This document shows positions 51,420 to 59,304 of a stretch of 64,000 nucleotides of DNA, piece after piece. Source of the DNA: Aquimonas voraii (GTDB taxonomy: Bacteria > Pseudomonadota > Gammaproteobacteria > Xanthomonadales > Xanthomonadaceae). Position numbers and translations under genes: made by a program. The first letter of the stretch is position 1. Every line of letters begins with the position of its first letter. The stretch spans positions 1 through 64,000 of the forward strand of contig NZ_FNAG01000008.1 of the NCBI RefSeq assembly GCF_900101825.1, read 5' to 3'. The notes beneath the pieces were generated by a model. That model made no database searches. It was given only the letters and a program-made list of their open reading frames with translations, and had not been told where the DNA came from.

Positions 51420-53741
51420 ATGACCTACACACGTTTTTCCAGTCTGATCCTGGGCCTGGCAGGCTTGACCTGCTCGTTGTTCTCAGCCGAGAGCAAGGCC
51501 GATGACCCGCTGTTTTCCAACTCCTTCGAGGTGGCTTTCGACCTGCCGACCTCGGACGCGGAGGCGGTGCGCTTCCTCAATCAGGCCACGTTCGGTGCGC
51601 GCCCGCAGGACATCCCGATCGTGCGCTCGCAGTCGGTCTCGGGCTGGCTCAATGGCCAGCTGAATCACCCCACGGTGACACTGTCGCGCGCTTGGCTGGA
51701 GGCGTATGCCGCGGCCCTGCCCGCCAACAGCAGCGTCAACCAGGATGCGCGCCTCCACCGCTGGTTCGATGTCGCCGTGACGGCCCCCGATCAGGTCCGT
51801 CAGAAGGTGGCCTACGCCCTGTCCCAGATCGTGGTGGCCTCCGACCGCGATGACTTCCTGGCCGGCGAGCCGATCCAGATGGCGGAGTGGAACGACATCC
51901 TCGTCCGCAACGCGCTGGGCAACTACCGCACGCTGCTGCGCGAGGTGACCTACAGCCCGATGATGGGCCGCTACCTGACGCATCTGCGCAATCGCAAGTT
52001 CGAGCTGGTGCGCAGCACCAGTGGTGGCAACACGACCTTCACCGCCGGCAACAACGGCGTGCAGCCCGACGAGAACTACGCCCGCGAGATCATGCAGCTG
52101 TTCTCGATCGGCCTGGTCGTGCGCGGCGACGACTTCTACACCACCTTCGCCGATCCGCAGAACCCGCAGGTGCTGCAGACCACCTACGACGAAGACGACA
52201 TCTCCGAGCTGGCGCGCTTCTTCACCGGCCTGTCCTACCAGTGCACCCAGGGTGTCTCGGTGGTGGGTGGGGTCCCGCTGGAGCGCAACTGCGGCTCCAA
52301 TTCGACCACGGCCTGCACGGGTATTGGCTGCCGCTTTGGCAACGGCGGCAACCGCTTGTTCGGTAACAGCCCGCCGCGCGACCCGTTGAATCGTGGCCTG
52401 ATCCACCCCGACTGGTACCGCCCGCTGGTCTGCTATCCGCGCTACCACGACAACGGTCGCGACACGAGCGGCGCCATCATCGAAACCGATACCGGCAGCT
52501 TCTCTCTGCCGCCGGGCACGCCCACGCCCGAGAAGACCCTGACCCTTGGCAGCTCGCAGGGCGTCCGCACCCTGACCGTGCAGCCGAGCTTCCTCGACGG
52601 CTCGCCGCTCAACTGCCACGCCAGCAACCTGAACGAAGCCCAGCAGCAGGCTTGCATCGATTACTGCGAGGGCAGCATCGATGCGGTCGTCGACCTGTTG
52701 TTCAACCATCCGAACACGCCGCCGATGGTGGCGCGCCAGCTGATCCAGCGTTTGGTCACCTCCAACCCCAGCCCTGCTTACGTGCGGCGCGTGGCGGAGG
52801 TCTTCGCCAACAACGGCAACAATGTGCGCGGCGATATGAAGGCGGTGGTGCGGGCGATCCTCATCGACGAAGAGGCGCGCCGCCCGCATGGCGCCGCCGG
52901 CCAGCCGGTGGACTTTGGGAAGGTGCGTGAGCCCATGCTCAAGCTGGTAGCCCTGTGGCGCCACTTTGGCGCGGTTTCAGGTGATACCGCCCTGTTCCCG
53001 AACCAGAACCCGCAGGGCAGCCCGGCCACGGCCAATCCGCTGGCAGGCCAGCCGGCCCTGCGCCGCTGGGGCCCGACCAACCCGCAGAACGAGTACCAGC
53101 AGCGTCCGCTCGGTGCGCCTACGGTGTTCAACTTCTTTGAACCCGACTATCGCCAGCCTGGCACGGTCACCGAGCGCGGCCTGTTCTCGCCCGAACTGCA
53201 GATCATCCACGAGGTCACCTCGGTGGCGGCGGCCAATGATCTGTTCGCCCGCCTGTGCTCCGGCTATGGCGGCAACAGCAACAACTGCGGCTCCGGCGCC
53301 CTGACCGGCGGACCGACCTCGCCGACGCCGCCCGACGCCAACAACAACCCGCCGAACAGCCGCGCCTACTTCCCGATCGCGCAGATCGACCAGATCCCGG
53401 CCCGCGTCGCCGAGCGCTCCACCGCGGCCGAGCCTGCCGTGGCCGACGATCTGGCTCTGATCGAGTTCTTCAACGTCCGGCTGATGGGCGGAACGATGTC
53501 GGGCAGCGTGCCGGCGGACTTCAGCTGCAGCAATACAGGTACGGGCATGAAGAGCGTGCTCATGAAGGCGATGCGTTGCTCCGCCACCTGGAACAACGCG
53601 ACCGTGGCCAGCATCAACACCGCCCTCAACGGTGGCACCAATGGCACTTCGAATGGCAACCAGCAGCAGCGCCAGCGCCGCAAGGCCCTGTACCTGATGC
53701 ACCTGATCGCCATCTCGCCCGAATACAGCACCCAGCGCTGA
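51420..53741 (+). CDS. DUF1800 family secreted protein
   Basis: A 773-aa protein with start at 51420 (GGGGA upstream) and a signal peptide (MTYTRFSSLILGLAGLTCSL). Just after it is DDPLFSNSFEVAF, resembling the F-x-x-GFE motif of the neighbouring cytochromes. DUF1800 elements: FLNQATFGARPQDI, LSQIVVASDR, NALGNYRTLLREVTYSPMMG, DENYAREIMQLFSIG (a conserved DUF1800 signature) and MVARQLIQRLVTSNPSP, GAPTVFNFFEPDY. Function is uncharacterised. Conserved next to DUF1501 proteins in many bacteria, as here (11 bp gap). Confidence 0.93.
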   Translation: MTYTRFSSLILGLAGLTCSLFSAESKADDPLFSNSFEVAFDLPTSDAEAVRFLNQATFGARPQDIPIVRSQSVSGWLNGQLNHPTVTLSRAWLEAYAAALPANSSVNQDARLHRWFDVAVTAPDQVRQKVAYALSQIVVASDRDDFLAGEPIQMAEWNDILVRNALGNYRTLLREVTYSPMMGRYLTHLRNRKFELVRSTSGGNTTFTAGNNGVQPDENYAREIMQLFSIGLVVRGDDFYTTFADPQNPQVLQTTYDEDDISELARFFTGLSYQCTQGVSVVGGVPLERNCGSNSTTACTGIGCRFGNGGNRLFGNSPPRDPLNRGLIHPDWYRPLVCYPRYHDNGRDTSGAIIETDTGSFSLPPGTPTPEKTLTLGSSQGVRTLTVQPSFLDGSPLNCHASNLNEAQQQACIDYCEGSIDAVVDLLFNHPNTPPMVARQLIQRLVTSNPSPAYVRRVAEVFANNGNNVRGDMKAVVRAILIDEEARRPHGAAGQPVDFGKVREPMLKLVALWRHFGAVSGDTALFPNQNPQGSPATANPLAGQPALRRWGPTNPQNEYQQRPLGAPTVFNFFEPDYRQPGTVTERGLFSPELQIIHEVTSVAAANDLFARLCSGYGGNSNNCGSGALTGGPTSPTPPDANNNPPNSRAYFPIAQIDQIPARVAERSTAAEPAVADDLALIEFFNVRLMGGTMSGSVPADFSCSNTGTGMKSVLMKAMRCSATWNNATVASINTALNGGTNGTSNGNQQQRQRRKALYLMHLIAISPEYSTQR

Positions 53742-53752
53742 GGATCTCATCC

Positions 53753-55429
53753 ATGTCCCGCATCCACTTCAACAAGCGCCGTGACTTCCTCAAGGGTGCC
53801 GCCTGCATGGCGGCATCGGGCGCCGCCTCGACCTTCGTGCCGCAGCTGTCGATGATGGGCACGGCGCTGGCCCAGAGTGCGCCGACCGGCTACAAGGCCC
53901 TGGTCTGTATCTACCTGTCGGGCGGCAACGACTCCTGGAACCTGCTCATTCCCGGCGACAACAGCACGCCCGTGCCGGTCACCGGCCGTGATCCGATCGC
54001 CGGGCAGACGGCGACGCCCTACGGCTGGTACGTCACCTCGCGTGGCGGACAGTTCCAGGGCAACGCGGCTGCTCTTGGCCTGATCCGTCCCGGAGCTCCG
54101 GATGCCGGAACCTCTTTCCTGCCTCCGGCTTTGGGGATTCTCGGCAATCAGTACGGCCTCAATCCGGCCGTGCCCGAATTGCAGCAGCTGTTCAACGATG
54201 GCCGTCTGACCTTCATGGCCAACGTCGGACCGCTCGTGGAGCCGCTGCGGCGACAAGGCATCAACAGCTTCCGACGCCCCCCGCAGCTTTACTCCCACAA
54301 CGACCAGACCAGCCTTTGGCAACTGGGCGCCGGCCGTGCGCCCGGAGATCCGGCCGGTTGGGGCGGTCGCATGGCTGGCCGGCTACTGGGGGCACCGCCG
54401 ACCAACGGTCTGGCTCCGTGCATCTCGATTTCGGGGCAGGCCAAGTTCCTGGTCGGCGAGTACCCGTCGGGCCAGAACCTCTTCCCCTACCGCATGTCGA
54501 CCAGTTCGAGTTCGCCCTCGGTCACCCTGGGCAACTACAGCGGCACGGGCTCCGAGGCCGGCAACCGTCGTCGCGCCGCGCTCCAGGAGCTGCTGGACGT
54601 CACCTATCCGCAGGCGTTCACCGGTGCCTACGGCGAGATTCTGGATCGCTCCCTGGGTCTGGCCAGCAGCGTCAACGGCGCGATCACCGGCCTGACCAGC
54701 GGCACCAATGCCACCACTTATGCCGCCTTCAATACGGCCGTGGCCGCCATTCCGAACACCAGCATCGGCAACCAGCTCCGGCAGGTAGCGCGGATGATCG
54801 CGGTCAGCCGCCTGTCCGGCAGCCCGGTCCAGGCCAATCGTCAGGTGTTCTACGTCAGCACGGGCGGTTATGACACCCATGGCGGACAGATCCCTGCAGC
54901 GCGGCCAACCAACGGTGTCTGGAACGGACACCAGGGCCTACTGCAGCAGGTCGCTCAGGCCATGAAGGGGTTCAACGATGCGCTGGAGGCGCTGAACGGC
55001 ATCTCCGGCTACAGCGGCGTGCGCAACGAGGTGGTCACCTTCACCATGAGCGAGTTCTCCCGCACGATCAACTCCAACGGCAATGGCACCGACCATGCCT
55101 GGGGTGCCGTGCAGATGGTGATGGGTGCCCCCGCCTCGCAGGGTGGCCCGCTGATCGGTGGCCAGATCTACGGCCGCTATCCGCTGCAGCTGCTCAACCG
55201 CACCTATCCCGGTACCCAGCCTGACCAGTACGGCGAGTGCTTCAACCGCGGCGAGTTCATCCCGACCATGGCGGTCGAGCAGATGTCGGCGACAATGGCG
55301 CGCTGGATGGGCATCAGCAACGCCGATCTGCCGCTGATTTTCCCGAACATCGACACCTTCGCCAGTGCGCACCCGAATCAGGGTGTGATGGCCTACAACA
55401 GTCGTACGGTGCCCTTCCTCGCGATCTGA
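53753..55429 (+). CDS. DUF1501 family protein, Tat-type signal
   Basis: A 558-aa protein with an N-terminal twin-arginine-like signal (NKRRDFLKGAACMAASGAAS), implying export of a folded, perhaps metal-bound, protein. DUF1501 proteins are distant relatives of the alkaline phosphatase/sulfatase superfamily: ALVCIYLSGGNDSWNLLIPG at the start, SHNDQTSLWQLG, STGGYDTHGGQI and TFTMSEFSRTINSNGNGTDH, with the conserved His/Asp for metal binding. Catalytic substrate unknown. It follows DUF1800 and is closed by a strong terminator. Confidence 0.93.
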   Translation: MSRIHFNKRRDFLKGAACMAASGAASTFVPQLSMMGTALAQSAPTGYKALVCIYLSGGNDSWNLLIPGDNSTPVPVTGRDPIAGQTATPYGWYVTSRGGQFQGNAAALGLIRPGAPDAGTSFLPPALGILGNQYGLNPAVPELQQLFNDGRLTFMANVGPLVEPLRRQGINSFRRPPQLYSHNDQTSLWQLGAGRAPGDPAGWGGRMAGRLLGAPPTNGLAPCISISGQAKFLVGEYPSGQNLFPYRMSTSSSSPSVTLGNYSGTGSEAGNRRRAALQELLDVTYPQAFTGAYGEILDRSLGLASSVNGAITGLTSGTNATTYAAFNTAVAAIPNTSIGNQLRQVARMIAVSRLSGSPVQANRQVFYVSTGGYDTHGGQIPAARPTNGVWNGHQGLLQQVAQAMKGFNDALEALNGISGYSGVRNEVVTFTMSEFSRTINSNGNGTDHAWGAVQMVMGAPASQGGPLIGGQIYGRYPLQLLNRTYPGTQPDQYGECFNRGEFIPTMAVEQMSATMARWMGISNADLPLIFPNIDTFASAHPNQGVMAYNSRTVPFLAI

Positions 55430-55451
55430 ACGAGGTCCGCCGCACACGCAC

Positions 55452-55486
55452 AAAGGAGATGCCGGCATTGCCGGCATCTCCTTTTT
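55452..55486 (+). terminator. Strong terminator after the DUF1501 gene
   Basis: A perfect 15-bp stem (55452-55466 with 55470-55484) with a 3-base loop; AAA on the left and TTTTT on the right. It ends the DUF1800-DUF1501 operon. Confidence 0.93.
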
Positions 55487-55699
55487 CGTAGGCCGGCCTT
55501 TGCGGGTGATCTTTGCTGGGTTGCCGCGCCATCAACACCGCCGGAATCCAGCTGGCGCACGAGCCTTTGCGAGCCTGGCGGAAAGGTCTGCGGTTCCGAG
55601 CACGCAAGGGCAGAGGAGAAGCGCGGGCGCTGGACGGCTTGCCGGACGACCAAGTCTGTCGAGCGGGCTGAGATTCCCCGAGTGCGCAAAGCCTGCCCG

Positions 55700-55857
55700 C
55701 TAGCCGGCTGTTGAAAATCAGCCTGCTAGCGGGCAGGGATGGCCGGGACGACGAAGCCGGCGCCTAGGCGATTGATGTGTCCTGAGGCGGTACGGACCTG
55801 CGCCGGACCGCCGACTTGAAAAACTCCCCGGAAGAGCGTTTTTCAACACGTTGCTAG
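55700..55857 (+). mobile_element. MITE-like IS630 derivative (158 bp)
   Basis: CTAG flanks both ends. The left end (CTAGCCGGCTGTTGAAAA) and the right end read in reverse complement (CTAGCAACGTGTTGAAAA) match at 14 of 18 positions as terminal inverted repeats. The interior keeps only the last codons of the transposase (GAC GAC GAA GCC GGC GCC TAG) and its 3' tail, and is colinear with 27318-27425. The terminal CTAG supplies the TAG stop of the opposite-strand cytochrome gene. Confidence 0.72.
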
Positions 55858-56387
55858 GGGCTCGGACGCCGAATGCTCTCGAAGCCTCCGATGAACAGGC
55901 GAACACCGCCGGGGCTGTCCGGCATCAGCGCGCCGCTCGCGATCCAGTCGTGCACCAGCGCCTGCAGTTCCGGGCTGGGGCTGAGGCCCAGCGGCATGCG
56001 TCCACCAAACGGCGGCGTGGCGCAGTTGAGTTTCAGGAACAGCGAACTTGCAAGCGGCTCGCGTGGGCGCACGCGAAGGATCGGATTCGCAGACGCGTCC
56101 CCGGCGGATGCCACCCCGCGCTCCTGCGCGCCCAGCAGGTTGGAACGGGCATTGGCGAAGCTGAGGCTGAGGTTGCCCGAAGAGCCGTGGCAGACCGTGC
56201 AGCGCTGTTCCTCGGATTCGAGCAGCGGACGGATGTCAGCCTCGAAACTGACGTCGTAGCGAATCGGATAGGTGCTGGCAGGCAGTTCGTCACAGCCGGC
56301 TGGCAGGGTCTGCGCGCCCGCGGCCAGCGTGGCCGACAGTCCGAAGGCAAGGGCCGCGCAGCGGGCGAACTGCAGATTTGGATTCAT
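55854..56387 (-). CDS. Exported mono-haem c-type cytochrome-like protein (1)
   Basis: A 177-aa protein; start at 56387 (56393 is possible). Signal peptide near ARCAALAFGLSATLAAGAQ, then a haem motif CTVCH in EEQRCTVCHGSSGNLSLSF. The following GxRV/LRVRPREP-x-x-SxLFLKLNC and RMPLG are features of planctomycetal cytochrome (PSCyt1-like) domains, which frequently accompany DUF1501/DUF1800 proteins. The C-terminus ends VRLFIGGFESIRRPSP, with an F-x-x-GFE motif. It lies convergent to the DUF1501 gene across 424 bp. Confidence 0.85.
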   Translation of the reverse strand: MNPNLQFARCAALAFGLSATLAAGAQTLPAGCDELPASTYPIRYDVSFEADIRPLLESEEQRCTVCHGSSGNLSLSFANARSNLLGAQERGVASAGDASANPILRVRPREPLASSLFLKLNCATPPFGGRMPLGLSPSPELQALVHDWIASGALMPDSPGGVRLFIGGFESIRRPSP

Positions 56388-56433
56388 GGGCATGGCGTGT
56401 CCGCTGGAAAGGGATGCGTAACGGGTGAAGCCT

Positions 56434-57054
56434 TCAGCGACCAAGGGCCACATTGCGCTGGAAACGCTGCGACTCATGGCCGTCGCGGAAGATCACATCG
56501 CTCAGGGGGAAGCCGTCCTCGTCGAAGCCGCGCGCGCCCTGAGCGATCCAGTCGTACACCGCGGCCCGTAGCACGCGCGGAATCCTCACCAGCACATCAC
56601 CGTCTGGGGGCGGCATGAACTGTTCGGTCGGTGGCGGCGTACAGTTGATCTGCGCGTACAGCAGGCTGGCCTCGGGGTTCCGGGGCCGCACGCGAAGCGC
56701 GTTCGGATCGCGGTTGCTCGCCTCATTGACGAGCGAGAGTCCCCCGATCTGGGGGTCGTCGAGCTGCAGATCGCCAGCGTTGGATGCGTTGGATGCATTG
56801 TGGCAACCGACACAGCCACCGGACAGCCAGACGTCGTGGATATCGCGGATTGGGCCGGGCAGGCCGCTGCCGGGCAGGTCGTACTGCATGCCGTAGGTGA
56901 TCGGGATATCCGACAGGTCCTCGCAGTCGCTGCCGAGCGGCTGGGTTGAGACCGCGTTCGCGCCGGCCGGCCACGCCAGCGCCAATTGAGCGTAGCCGCC
57001 CAGCAGCAGGGCGAGCAGGACGGGCAGCAATTTCAGTGAGTTCATGGGGGTCAT
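56434..57054 (-). CDS. Exported mono-haem c-type cytochrome-like protein (2)
   Basis: About 206 aa from 57054 (57045 also possible; neither has a good ribosome site). A signal peptide (NSLKLLPVLLALLLGGYAQL) precedes a domain with haem motif CVGCH in SGGCVGCHNASNAS, then ALRVRPRNPEASLLYAQINC and FMPPPDGDVL. These parallel the neighbouring cytochrome in order, so the two are paralogs. The C-terminal region has DVIFRDGHESQRFQ, a variant of the F-x-x-GFE motif. Encoded 46 bp upstream of cytochrome 1 on the minus strand, likely one operon. Confidence 0.85.
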   Translation of the reverse strand: MTPMNSLKLLPVLLALLLGGYAQLALAWPAGANAVSTQPLGSDCEDLSDIPITYGMQYDLPGSGLPGPIRDIHDVWLSGGCVGCHNASNASNAGDLQLDDPQIGGLSLVNEASNRDPNALRVRPRNPEASLLYAQINCTPPPTEQFMPPPDGDVLVRIPRVLRAAVYDWIAQGARGFDEDGFPLSDVIFRDGHESQRFQRNVALGR

Positions 57055-57262
57055 GTGACGAAGTGTGACGCAAGCGGCCCAGCTTGCCCAACGCTGCGGC
57101 CGGCTTCCGTGAACTGTGGCGGGTTCCTGTGTTCGCGCGGGCGTCGCGATCCACGGTCCCGTGAACGGAGGGTGCGGCGGCATCGGGGCGCGAGCAGAAT
57201 CGAAGGCGCTGGCGCCCGCGCGTTGCGCGGGAAGACGCCGGCGGAAGGCAGAGGTCGCGGTG

Positions 57263-57571
57263 TCAGTACTTGCCGGGCCGCAGCACGTCGACAGCCGCAA
57301 AGAACAGGCTCAGGCCGAAGTTGGCGCCGTACTCGGCCAGCACGTGCGCGGCGATGCGGTCGGCGACCTCGGCTTCGCAGATCACCTTCATCTCGATGCT
57401 GCGGTCGGCTTCCCAGCTGCCCTCGCGGATGCCGCTGTGGCCGGCGCCGCGCACGTCATACACCGTGTAGCCGTGCGCACCGAGCCGGCGCACGTCGCGC
57501 GCCAGCGATTTCTCCAGCGCGGCCTCGGCAATGATGACCAGCAGGGTGCGCGGATGTTTGGGCAAGGTCAT
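57263..57571 (-). CDS. sbtB: SbtB-like PII signal-transduction protein
   Basis: A 102-aa PII-fold protein. Order: TLLVIIAEAALEKSLARDVR (beta-alpha), GYTVYDVRGAGHSG (T-loop region), and IEMKVICEAEVADRIAAHV with a C-terminal FFAAVDVLRPGKY. SbtB proteins bind adenine nucleotides and control the bicarbonate transporter SbtA. It is encoded with its start codon overlapping the sbtA stop (ATGA), strong support for a partner role. Confidence 0.88.
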   Translation of the reverse strand: MTLPKHPRTLLVIIAEAALEKSLARDVRRLGAHGYTVYDVRGAGHSGIREGSWEADRSIEMKVICEAEVADRIAAHVLAEYGANFGLSLFFAAVDVLRPGKY

Positions 57572-58509
57572 GCGGGTGCGCCTCCCAGCCAGTGCGCGAG
57601 CTTCAGGTAGAGGGGAATGCCGAGGATCACGTTGAACGGGAAACTGATGCCCAGCGCGGCGGTGATCGACAGCGCCGCATTGGCCTCGGGCACCGCCATG
57701 CGCATGGCGGTAGGCGCGGCGATGTAGCTGGCGCTCGCTGCCAGCGTGGCGAGGATGGCGATGCCGCCGACCGACAGGCCCAGTGTCATGCCCGTCAGCG
57801 CGCCCAGCACGGCGAGCAAGGGCGGGAAGCCTGCGCCGATCAACAGCAGTCGCGGCCCGAAGGGCCCGATCTCGCGCAGCCGGCCGCCGGCCACCAGCCC
57901 GAGTTCGAGCAGGAACAGGGCCAGGATGCCGCGGAAGGGATCGATGAAGACCGGGGCGATGGCCTTGCTGCCCTCGACGCCGGCAATCGCGCCGATGGCC
58001 AGCCCGCCGGCCAGCAGCAGCACGGACTTGCCGAACAGCACCTCATGGCCAAGCGCGCCCCAGCGCACGTCCTTGAGCCGTGACATCCGCGCCAGCAGGA
58101 TGCCGGCGACCAGCGCTGGCGCTTCCATCACCGCCACCCACAGCGCCGCGTGCGATTCGTAGGCGACGCCTGCGCGGTCCAGCGCGGCCGTCGCCACCGC
58201 GAAGGTGACCACGCTGACCGAACCGTAGTGCGCCGCCAGCGAAGCGCTGTCTGCGCTGGCGAAGCGCAGCAGGCGCAGCGCGGGGAACAGCAGCAGCGGG
58301 ATCGCGAAGCCCAGCGCCATGGTCGCCGCTACCTGCGGCAGCAGTGCGCCGAGCGAGTGCTTGGACAGCTCGATCCCGCCCTTCAGGCCGATCGCCAGCA
58401 GCAGATAGATCGACAGCACCTCGTAGACCGCTTCCGGCAGGCGCAGGTCGGATTTGGCCAGGCGCGCGACCAGGCCCAGCAGGAAGAACAGGACGACGAC
58501 ATCGAACAT
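57568..58509 (-). CDS. sbtA: SbtA-like sodium-dependent bicarbonate transporter
   Basis: A 313-aa, multi-pass membrane protein of the SbtA/DUF897 family with about ten helices. Characteristic segments: LLLAIGLKGGIELSKHSLG, FASADSASLAAHYGSVSVVTFAVATAAL (inverted-repeat core with conserved serines), and LGISFPFNVILGIPLYLKLA. SbtA imports HCO3- with Na+ in cyanobacteria; members also occur in heterotrophs. It starts 88 bp from, and divergent to, the esterase gene and is translationally coupled to sbtB. Confidence 0.9.
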   Translation of the reverse strand: MFDVVVLFFLLGLVARLAKSDLRLPEAVYEVLSIYLLLAIGLKGGIELSKHSLGALLPQVAATMALGFAIPLLLFPALRLLRFASADSASLAAHYGSVSVVTFAVATAALDRAGVAYESHAALWVAVMEAPALVAGILLARMSRLKDVRWGALGHEVLFGKSVLLLAGGLAIGAIAGVEGSKAIAPVFIDPFRGILALFLLELGLVAGGRLREIGPFGPRLLLIGAGFPPLLAVLGALTGMTLGLSVGGIAILATLAASASYIAAPTAMRMAVPEANAALSITAALGISFPFNVILGIPLYLKLAHWLGGAPA

Positions 58510-58597
58510 GGGCGCGGATGCTGTCACGCGGCCCGCTCCAGACGCCAGCGTTTGCGCGCCAGCACCTACACTGCGCGCTCCACCAATGGAGACACCC

Positions 58598-59269
58598 ATG
58601 CTGGACTGCATCGAGATCGAGACCGGCAAGCAGCCCCGCCACAGCGTGCTCTGGCTGCATGGCCTGGGGGCCGATGGCCACGACTTCGAACCCATCGTGC
58701 CCGAGCTGACGCGCGCGGGCTGGCCGCCGCTGCGCTTTGTGTTTCCGCATGCGCCGGTGCGGCCGATCACCTTGAACGCCGGCATGCGCATGCGCGGCTG
58801 GTACGACATCCAAGGCCTCGAGCTGATGGCGATCGAGGACGAGCCCGGCATCCTGGCCTCGGTGGCCGCGGTCGAGCGTCTGATCGCGCGCGAGCGCCAG
58901 CGCGGTGTCGACAGCCAGCGCATCCTGCTGGCCGGATTCTCGCAGGGCGGGGCGGTGGCCTTGGCCGCCGGGCTTACCCACCCCGAGCGCCTTGCCGGCC
59001 TCGTTGCCCTGTCGACCTATCTGCCGATCGCGGCCCATATCGAAGCGCAGCGCGCACCGATCCAGGCGGGTCTGCCGGTGTTCATGGGCCACGGCGCCGT
59101 CGATCCGATCGTGCCGCAGATGCTGGGGCTGGCCGCGCGGCAGCGCCTGCAGACTTGGGGCCATCCGGTCGACTGGCACAGCTACGGCATGCCGCACAGC
59201 GTCTGCGCCGAGGAAATTCGCGATCTCTCCGGATGGATGGAGCGGCATCTGCTGGGCGAACAGCGGTAG
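58598..59269 (+). CDS. estB: Carboxylesterase/phospholipase family serine hydrolase
   Basis: A 223-aa alpha/beta hydrolase of the EstB/abhydrolase_2 type; ATG at 58598 has GGAG seven bases upstream (58586 is an in-frame alternative). Oxyanion region WLHGLGADGHDF, nucleophile serine in LLAGFSQGGAVAL, acid in GHGAVDPIVP and histidine in GMPHSVCAEE. Hydrolyses short-chain carboxylic esters in vitro in relatives. TACACT at 58567-58572 is a -10 candidate. The histidine-kinase gene follows 35 bp downstream. Confidence 0.92.
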   Translation: MLDCIEIETGKQPRHSVLWLHGLGADGHDFEPIVPELTRAGWPPLRFVFPHAPVRPITLNAGMRMRGWYDIQGLELMAIEDEPGILASVAAVERLIARERQRGVDSQRILLAGFSQGGAVALAAGLTHPERLAGLVALSTYLPIAAHIEAQRAPIQAGLPVFMGHGAVDPIVPQMLGLAARQRLQTWGHPVDWHSYGMPHSVCAEEIRDLSGWMERHLLGEQR

Positions 59270-59304
59270 CGGTGCGCGTGCGGGCGGCAGGCATACTTCC
59301 GCAG

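Noticed and set aside
55487-55699. A gene between the DUF1501 terminator and the MITE
   Set aside because: Short frames on both strands with no start signal or family resemblance.
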